Positions 1-4,580 of a DNA stretch of 5,914 nt are shown here, piece by piece. The notes beneath the pieces are model-generated. The model saw only the letters and a program-made list of their open reading frames with translations, did not search any database and had not been told where the DNA came from. Source of the stretch: Candidatus Poseidoniales archaeon (GTDB lineage Archaea; Thermoplasmatota; Poseidoniia; Poseidoniales; Poseidoniaceae); assembly GCA_009887135.1 (NCBI GenBank), contig QXYA01000171.1, positions 361 to 6,274 of the forward strand, in the 5' to 3' direction. Position numbers and translations under genes: made by a program. Within the stretch, counting starts at the first letter, position 1, and each line of letters begins with the position of its first letter.

Positions 1-960
1 ATTCTTGTTGAACCATTTAGCATCTGTCAAGGTATCTTCTCGAACTCCATCTCCCCTATTTTCAAAATCAGCAAAGGTGCCACTGGTTTCCGAAGTAATA
101 CCTGAAGTGAATCCTGGGACAGTTGGGAGGATATTGCCTGAATCTCCATCCCAAGTGTATGATTTGGTTTTGATCGTTGTTTGGTACTCGTATGTCGTAG
201 ATTCAGATGGTCCCAAATTGACTCTAACTTTGACACAAGGGCCTCCTATACAGAAATCTTCACCATTTCCTGAAGTCCCAGGCCACCACACTTCGTGCCC
301 GTTAGCAGTGGTTATTTTATCGGCAACCATGCGTGGAGGAATACCTTCCAGTGGTATGTTGATTGTCTGTCCATCAATAATCAACTTGATCTCTGTCACA
401 TCTTGAATTAATTGATTTGGTGATGGGCTGGTACCGTCTGTATAGACAAACGTTGAGGCTTCGCCCTCTAGTGCTTTGATATCTGGTGAGATTGGCAAAT
501 TCTCCAACATAGAAGAAGGTGTATTATCACCATTTGTCGCAGATACAATACGATTGAGTGTATAGTCGGCATCAATATCATAGACCATATAACCTAATGT
601 TGGATTTTCAAGAAATTCTTTGAGGTCTCCCACTTCAGAAAGAATGTGTTCTCTCGCCTGAGGTGATAGCATAATGAAAGCAACGAGACCTAGCATGACC
701 AATGTTCTGAATCTATTTCGTCCACCTTTGAGGATATTCTTACTTCTTCCACGATCGGTTTGAACATAACCTCGACGTTTTGGCGCTGTCGTCATCTTAT
801 AGGTATTAGCCCCAGAATGGCGATCAAGTTGCATTCCAATACGCTCGTTCATGATGCGACTGCTAGCAAGCACTCTACCACAAGAGTAACAGATGGTATC
901 ACCATCCATTGTCGGAGATTCACAGTAAGGGCAGGAGCCCATAGAGAATTGGTTAGCCAT
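1..960 (-). CDS. Zinc-ribbon single-pass membrane protein, 3' partial
   Basis: I do not recognise a family for the whole protein. The reading frame is open from an ATG at 958-960 to the left edge (320 codons, no stop), so the C-terminus is missing. Residues 10-27 form a zinc ribbon, CPYC then CYSC (Cys10, Cys13, Cys24, Cys27). A basic, probably disordered linker (about 60-85, many Lys/Arg) leads to a short hydrophobic segment at about 86-99 (TLVMLGLVAFIML). The positive-inside rule then puts the zinc ribbon in the cytoplasm and residues 100-320 outside. The outer part is polar, rich in Asp, Ser, Thr and Gly, and holds a close cysteine pair (CIGGPC, 237-242) that could form a disulfide. It may be a beta-rich domain, but I cannot assign one. 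The only nearby upstream ATG runs straight into a stop, which fixes this start. No strong Shine-Dalgarno sequence is seen. It lies 66 bases downstream of another membrane protein gene on the same strand and may share its transcript. Existence of the gene is well supported; its role is unknown. Confidence 0.82.
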   Translation of the reverse strand, partial: MANQFSMGSCPYCESPTMDGDTICYSCGRVLASSRIMNERIGMQLDRHSGANTYKMTTAPKRRGYVQTDRGRSKNILKGGRNRFRTLVMLGLVAFIMLSPQAREHILSEVGDLKEFLENPTLGYMVYDIDADYTLNRIVSATNGDNTPSSMLENLPISPDIKALEGEASTFVYTDGTSPSPNQLIQDVTEIKLIIDGQTINIPLEGIPPRMVADKITTANGHEVWWPGTSGNGEDFCIGGPCVKVRVNLGPSESTTYEYQTTIKTKSYTWDGDSGNILPTVPGFTSGITSETSGTFADFENRGDGVREDTLTDAKWFNKN

Positions 961-1026
961 TCATCGTTTAATGGTTGTGTGAGATGACCGACCAATCCTT
1001 TGATAGGTGAAGTCAAAGCGGAATTT
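961..1026. other. Short intergenic gap between the two minus-strand membrane protein genes
   Basis: These 66 bases hold no recognisable hairpin terminator, poly-T run or TATA-like promoter on the minus strand, so the two membrane protein genes may be read together. A weak GATGA directly before the downstream ATG is the only ribosome-site-like sequence. The evidence is negative and limited to inspection by eye. Confidence 0.3.
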
Positions 1027-1839
1027 TCATTCCTGTTCATCAGATGCTACATGATCTACGTAGATAATCGAGCTAGGAGGAGCCGATTTTTTCGAATTCT
1101 GTTTGGCAGCATTCGCTTCTCGAACTTTATCGGCTTGCATTCTTCTCCAACGTCGCTTACCTTCTTTTGGAACAGAGTCCCAAACCCACCTTTCTGCATT
1201 ATCTTTCACAAGCAGTACGGGTGGGATAATGAATACCCAAGCCAATGGATTGAACCATGCAAAGTAGAACATTGTCAGTGAAAGAGTCCTCCAAAAGGTG
1301 GTTCGCAGAATGGCTCCCCAACGCTTCCCTTTTAGCATTAGAGTTCCGTGAAATGTTGTGATGAGACCCTCAACACGTGGTGCAAAAAAAGCAAGTGATG
1401 CCACTGTAACATAATCCCAAACTTGATCCATATCGGTGGCAAGTTTCCTTTGTATGAGCACAATTGCTAACATTCCACCTACTGCTAGACCGAGAGCCCA
1501 ACCACTTGTTGCTTGGGAACCTCCTTTTCTTACACGTTGCCTTCGAAGTAAAAGATGCATGCCGATGGTTCCGAGAAGTGGTACAAGGAGGAATTGAATG
1601 ATGTTTAGTTCTCCATTACCTGACTCTAATACTGCTGCTTCATAATACGGGATAAACAAAGAAGTATCGGCATAGGATGCATATGCACCTCCAAGTAAAA
1701 TACCCCAAAAAACCTGATTCCAAGCTGTTGGTAGATCATAAAATCCGGCGTATTTTGTCATCACACCACGCCATCCCAACGTCATTCCAACAAGGCCGCA
1801 CACTGCAGCGATTTGAAACACGAGGAACTGATTGACCAC
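1027..1839 (-). CDS. Polytopic membrane protein with basic C-terminal tail, unknown function
   Basis: A 270-residue integral membrane protein whose family I do not recognise. Hydrophobic segments lie at about residues 4-22, 41-57, 78-98, 114-130, 138-162 and 185-212. The last is long enough to be a hairpin, giving six or seven membrane passes. Short loops carry RRQRVRKGG (99-107) and KGKRWG (170-175), which are likely cytoplasmic. The tail from 213 is soluble: residues 225-251 contain eleven Lys/Arg, and the end is acidic (ASDEQE). No catalytic motif or transporter signature is apparent. The start is a GTG at 1837-1839: no ATG, GTG or TTG occurs in frame between it and the upstream stop, and GGGAAGG lies two bases before it. 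The next ATG (residue 19) would remove most of the first membrane segment. It is divergent from the ArsA/SRP54 genes and upstream of the zinc-ribbon membrane protein gene. A role in membrane biogenesis is only suggested by this context. Confidence 0.85.
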   Translation of the reverse strand: MVNQFLVFQIAAVCGLVGMTLGWRGVMTKYAGFYDLPTAWNQVFWGILLGGAYASYADTSLFIPYYEAAVLESGNGELNIIQFLLVPLLGTIGMHLLLRRQRVRKGGSQATSGWALGLAVGGMLAIVLIQRKLATDMDQVWDYVTVASLAFFAPRVEGLITTFHGTLMLKGKRWGAILRTTFWRTLSLTMFYFAWFNPLAWVFIIPPVLLVKDNAERWVWDSVPKEGKRRWRRMQADKVREANAAKQNSKKSAPPSSIIYVDHVASDEQE

Positions 1840-1841
1840 GA

Positions 1842-1848
1842 CCTTCCC
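1842..1848 (-). promoter_or_regulatory. Probable ribosome binding site for the polytopic membrane protein
   Basis: On the minus strand GGGAAGG sits two bases before the GTG at 1837-1839. It is purine-rich and resembles a Shine-Dalgarno sequence, but the spacing is short, so it may be weak. It supports the GTG start because no earlier start codon exists in the frame. Confidence 0.35.
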
Positions 1849-1857
1849 TATTGCCTC

Positions 1858-1871
1858 GCATACATGAATGC
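1858..1871. promoter_or_regulatory. Imperfect 14-base palindrome in divergent intergenic region
   Basis: GCATACATGAATGC is a dyad centred on CATG; six of its seven base pairs match, the exception being A1862 against A1867. It lies between two divergent start codons (1839 minus, 1925 plus), where an operator for either or both genes could sit. A dyad of this size can occur by chance, so the call rests on position alone. Confidence 0.2.
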
Positions 1872-1872
1872 A

Positions 1873-1883
1873 TAGGAAAAATC
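1873..1883. promoter_or_regulatory. AT-rich candidate TATA element of the divergent promoters
   Basis: TAGGAAAAATC is the most AT-rich run in the 85-base divergent gap; the minus strand reads TTTTTCCTA. If it acts as an archaeal TATA/BRE element, transcripts starting about 25 bases away would have leaders of roughly 10-20 bases in both directions, which fits the short leaders of archaea. It is not a good match to a TTTATA-type consensus. Confidence 0.2.
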
Positions 1884-1915
1884 GAAGGGAATGAGTTCAA
1901 ACACCTCCTATGTTT

Positions 1916-1922
1916 GAGAGGA
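1916..1922 (+). promoter_or_regulatory. Ribosome binding site deciding the ArsA start
   Basis: GAGAGGA lies two bases before the ATG at 1925 and inside the frame that would begin at the earlier ATG (1910). That earlier ATG is preceded by CACCTCCT, which is the complement of a Shine-Dalgarno sequence and cannot serve as one. This favours 1925 as the real start. Confidence 0.45.
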
Positions 1923-1924
1923 CC

Positions 1925-3175
1925 ATGGCGAGATTACTCTTATTTGGTGGAAAGGGCGGCGTGGGTAAGACCACTACATCTGCTTCAACTGCGGTATGGC
2001 TCGCAGATTCAGGACTTCGGGTCTTGCTTGTTTCAAGTGATCCCGCTCACTCGACATCAGACTCTCTTGGAGTAGATATCTCGTCAGAACCAACACCTGT
2101 GGATGGTGTCCCTGGATTGTTTGGTCTAGAATTAAATCCCGAAGCTAAATTATCAAGTTTTATGCCAAAGTTGGGTGAGAGTTTGTCGGGTATGTCGTCC
2201 TCTCCATTCTCTGCATTGGGTGGTTTAGGCGGGATGTTTGACGCTGATGCGAAAGAAGAGATGGCTTCAATAAAAGATGAAGTCGAAACAAGTGAACTAA
2301 TTCTCCCAGGTCTTGATGAAGCCATTGCATTTGATGAACTTCTCAAACATGTTGAGAACCCTCTCTGGGACGTTATTGTATTCGATACAGCTCCTACAGG
2401 CCATACACTTCGATTCTTAGCCCTTCCAGAGTTGATTGAGGCATGGTCAGGACGATTATTGCGAATGATGAGGGTTTCTGGTGGCATACGTTCAATGCTT
2501 TTTGGAAGAAAACAAAGTCAGGCAATGAAAGACGAACTCGAACGATTCCGTCGTCGAGTACTTCACGTCCGAAGAGTACTCAGTGATGAATCCACAACTT
2601 CCTTTACGTTAGTTACAATTCCTGAACGGATGGGTGTTAATGAAACTCTGAGAGCCAACATATCCTTGAATGAATACGAATTACCTGTCACAGGTTGTTT
2701 GGTAAATCGTGTAACTCCAGAACTCGATCATCCTTTCTTAATCCAAAGACGAAAGGAAGAGCAGGGACACATCCAAGAATTGAATGAAAAATTGGAGATT
2801 CCAGTAACTACCATGGATTTATTTGATGGAGAAATTCAAGGTCTTGAACGGTTACGAGCCTATGGTGAATTACTTTACGGTGATGTTTCAAAATTGGGTG
2901 CACATCTGGGCCCATATGAAGTAGGGGGCCGCCTCAATCATACAGTTCATCGTGGAATGTATACCGAATCAGGGGACGATATTGAACGTATTTATTTGCA
3001 CTTCCCAGGACTTGATCGAGATGACCTTTCTCTGCGTAGTGAAGAAGGCATCCTCTTTGTTGGCGTAAATGGGCGGGAACATGAAATTCCAACACAATCA
3101 CCTGCCAAATCAAGCAATGTTAAGGCTAAACTCGAGAATGATATTCTCCTTCTTGAGGTTCCAATCTTGGAATGA
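1925..3175 (+). CDS. arsA: ArsA/Get3-family ATPase with C-terminal Hsp20-like domain
   Basis: A 416-residue ATPase of the ArsA/Get3 (anion pump / tail-anchored protein targeting) family, with one ATPase domain, so probably an active homodimer like Get3. Residues 8-17 are the deviant Walker A, GGKGGVGKTT, with the signature lysine. SSDPAHSTSDSLG (37-49) is the switch I/catalytic Asp region, and FDTAPTGHTLRF (153-164) is switch II. A Met- and Gly-rich stretch (about 80-105) falls in the helical subdomain that binds client helices in Get3. GCLVNR (257-262) precedes the place where Get3 has its zinc CxxC; here that site reads HPFL (269-272), so dimer zinc binding is probably absent. Residues about 347-416 match the alpha-crystallin-like domain found at the end of some ArsA proteins. 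Starting at 1925 puts the P-loop right at the N-terminus, as is usual; an ATG at 1910 would add five residues. It is followed after 40 bases by SRP54. Client delivery to the membrane is more likely than arsenite export, since no arsB or arsR is visible, but the client is unknown. Confidence 0.93.
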   Translation: MARLLLFGGKGGVGKTTTSASTAVWLADSGLRVLLVSSDPAHSTSDSLGVDISSEPTPVDGVPGLFGLELNPEAKLSSFMPKLGESLSGMSSSPFSALGGLGGMFDADAKEEMASIKDEVETSELILPGLDEAIAFDELLKHVENPLWDVIVFDTAPTGHTLRFLALPELIEAWSGRLLRMMRVSGGIRSMLFGRKQSQAMKDELERFRRRVLHVRRVLSDESTTSFTLVTIPERMGVNETLRANISLNEYELPVTGCLVNRVTPELDHPFLIQRRKEEQGHIQELNEKLEIPVTTMDLFDGEIQGLERLRAYGELLYGDVSKLGAHLGPYEVGGRLNHTVHRGMYTESGDDIERIYLHFPGLDRDDLSLRSEEGILFVGVNGREHEIPTQSPAKSSNVKAKLENDILLLEVPILE

Positions 3176-3202
3176 GCACCGTTGAATTGAAAATAGATTG
3201 AT

Positions 3203-3210
3203 GGGTGGGG
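3203..3210 (+). promoter_or_regulatory. Ribosome binding site deciding the SRP54 start
   Basis: GGGTGGGG lies five bases before the ATG at 3216. It overlaps an in-frame ATG at 3201 and lies just after an in-frame TTG at 3198, either of which would add a few residues not found in SRP54 proteins. Its presence and spacing favour 3216. Confidence 0.45.
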
Positions 3211-3215
3211 TAAGT

Positions 3216-4580
3216 ATGGCGCTCGAAGGTTTATCCAGAGGCATTTTCCGTTCTCTAGGTTTTCTAAAGAGTAAACGACGTCTTGATGAGGATGAACTCA
3301 AAGAGATGACTAAGAGCCTAAGAAGGGCTTTACAAGAAGCAGATTTCAACGTTCGACAAACAAAGGAAATTGTCGATCGTCTTGAAGAACGAATGCGTGA
3401 AGAAGAACCTCGACCTGGCGTTGATTTGCAAACGCATGCAATGAATATTCTCTACATGGAATTGGTACGCTTACTTGGTGCCGATCATGAATTCCAACCG
3501 CGTGGGGCAACCCTTCTTTTGGTCGGGCTCTACGGGCAAGGTAAAACCACAACGACAGCGAAACTTGCTGAATGGTACCGTAAAAAGCATGGACTGAGAG
3601 TGGCTGTAATCGAAGCTGACGTCCATCGTCCTGGAGCGTATGCTCAACTCTCACAATTACTCGAAGATTCTTCAGTGGTTGTCTATGGAGAGCCTGACGA
3701 AAAAGACGCAACTAAGATTGTTCGTAATGGATTAGCAGCATGTGCTTCCGCAGATTTAGTTATCGTTGATACTGCAGGTCGTCATCAATTAGATGAGGAA
3801 CTTGTGGTTGAACTCGAAAACATTGCTTCAATCACCCGTGCTACTGAGCGCTGGCTCGTCATTGATGCCCAAGTTGGTCAAGCAGCCGGTCCAGTCGCTG
3901 CATCCTTCCATCAATTAGCAGGAGTGACGGGGATTGTCGTAACGAAACTGGATGGTACTGCCCGTGGCGCCCTATCGGCAGTTGCTGTAACAGGTGCTCC
4001 TCTCGTACACATTGGTGTGGGTGAGAAAGTATCTGATCTCGAAAAATTCGAAGCAGACCGTTTCATTTCACGTCTTCTTGGAATGGGTGATATTCGTGGA
4101 CTCATTGATTTGGCTCCTGAAGATATGGATGAAGAAGAAGCCATGCGTCTCACTCAACGAATGATGTCCGGCCGATTTACACTCAATGATATGTATAAAC
4201 AGATGGAAATGATGGCAAAAGTTGGTACAATTGACAAATTAATGTCATTCCTACCCGGCAATATGTTCGGAGGTCTAGGTGGTATGTCAAAGCCTCAAAA
4301 AGAAGCCATGCAAGGTAACCTTGACCGCTACCGTACGATTATGGATTCGATGACAGGTTGGGAGAAAAACGAACCAGCAAAAATCAAGGCAGAACGAATT
4401 CAACGTATTGCTCGAGGCTCTGGAGTAAAAGAAAAGGATGTTCGAGAACTTATCGCTCAATGGAAGCGTTCCCGTAAAATGATGAAGGGAATGGGCGGAA
4501 ACCGTAAACTCAACAAACAGATGAGACAGATGATGAAAGATGGAGATATGGATATGGATCCATCTTCATTTGGAATGTAA
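3216..4580 (+). CDS. srp54: Signal recognition particle 54 kDa GTPase
   Basis: SRP54 binds 7S SRP RNA and signal sequences on nascent chains, then docks with the FtsY receptor in a GTP-dependent step to deliver ribosomes to the Sec translocon. The 454 residues are full family length. The N domain (about 1-90) has the conserved ALQEADFNV (38-46). The G domain carries G1 GLYGQGKTTT (104-113), G2 DVHRPGAYAQL (135-145), G3 DTAGR (185-189), the DAQVGQ box (218-223), G4 TKLDG (243-247), G5 GVGEK (267-271) and RLLGMGD (286-292). The M domain (about 300-454) is rich in Met and Lys and contains the SRP RNA-binding helix-turn-helix signature RIQRIARGSG (394-403). The start at 3216 matches the usual family N-terminus; TTG 3198 or ATG 3201 would add five or six residues. 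Odd points: the conserved closing loop after G4 reads DGTARGALS, two residues shorter than the usual DGTAKGGGALS, and the P-loop has Tyr and Gln where Gln and Ser are common. It follows the ArsA gene closely and probably shares its transcript. Confidence 0.97.
   Translation: MALEGLSRGIFRSLGFLKSKRRLDEDELKEMTKSLRRALQEADFNVRQTKEIVDRLEERMREEEPRPGVDLQTHAMNILYMELVRLLGADHEFQPRGATLLLVGLYGQGKTTTTAKLAEWYRKKHGLRVAVIEADVHRPGAYAQLSQLLEDSSVVVYGEPDEKDATKIVRNGLAACASADLVIVDTAGRHQLDEELVVELENIASITRATERWLVIDAQVGQAAGPVAASFHQLAGVTGIVVTKLDGTARGALSAVAVTGAPLVHIGVGEKVSDLEKFEADRFISRLLGMGDIRGLIDLAPEDMDEEEAMRLTQRMMSGRFTLNDMYKQMEMMAKVGTIDKLMSFLPGNMFGGLGGMSKPQKEAMQGNLDRYRTIMDSMTGWEKNEPAKIKAERIQRIARGSGVKEKDVRELIAQWKRSRKMMKGMGGNRKLNKQMRQMMKDGDMDMDPSSFGM

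Noticed and set aside
5..406. Plus-strand open frame of 133 codons
   Set aside because: It lies wholly opposite the zinc-ribbon membrane protein frame, which is open for 320 codons and shows recognisable zinc-ribbon and membrane features. The plus-strand translation has no domain-like pattern.
1000..1281. Plus-strand open frame of 93 codons
   Set aside because: It is antisense to the basic tail and last membrane segment of the polytopic protein; no ribosome site or family features.
1825..1839. The two minus-strand membrane proteins both begin M-x-N-Q-F
   Set aside because: The similarity stops after five residues and the codons differ, so it is probably chance rather than duplication.
1902..1909. 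Perfect Shine-Dalgarno-like AGGAGGTG on the minus strand
   Set aside because: The only frame it could serve stops after 18 codons and has no connection with the GTG start at 1839. It is more simply read as plus-strand leader sequence.
1891..1917. Eight-codon leader frame (MSSNTSYV) before ArsA, preceded by GAAGGGA
   Set aside because: The purine run touches the ATG with no spacer, the peptide has no attenuator-like codon run, and it could be chance.
2047..2487. Minus-strand open frame of 146 codons
   Set aside because: It is antisense to the ArsA ATPase across its conserved switch regions, and its translation is a low-complexity Ser/Arg/Pro shadow.
1925..3175. Arsenite-efflux operon
   Set aside because: No arsB, arsR, arsD or arsC is visible, the ATPase has a single domain, and it neighbours SRP54, so arsenic resistance is not supported by the context.
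3346..3711. Minus-strand open frame of 121 codons
   Set aside because: It is antisense to the SRP54 N and G domains, with no plausible product.
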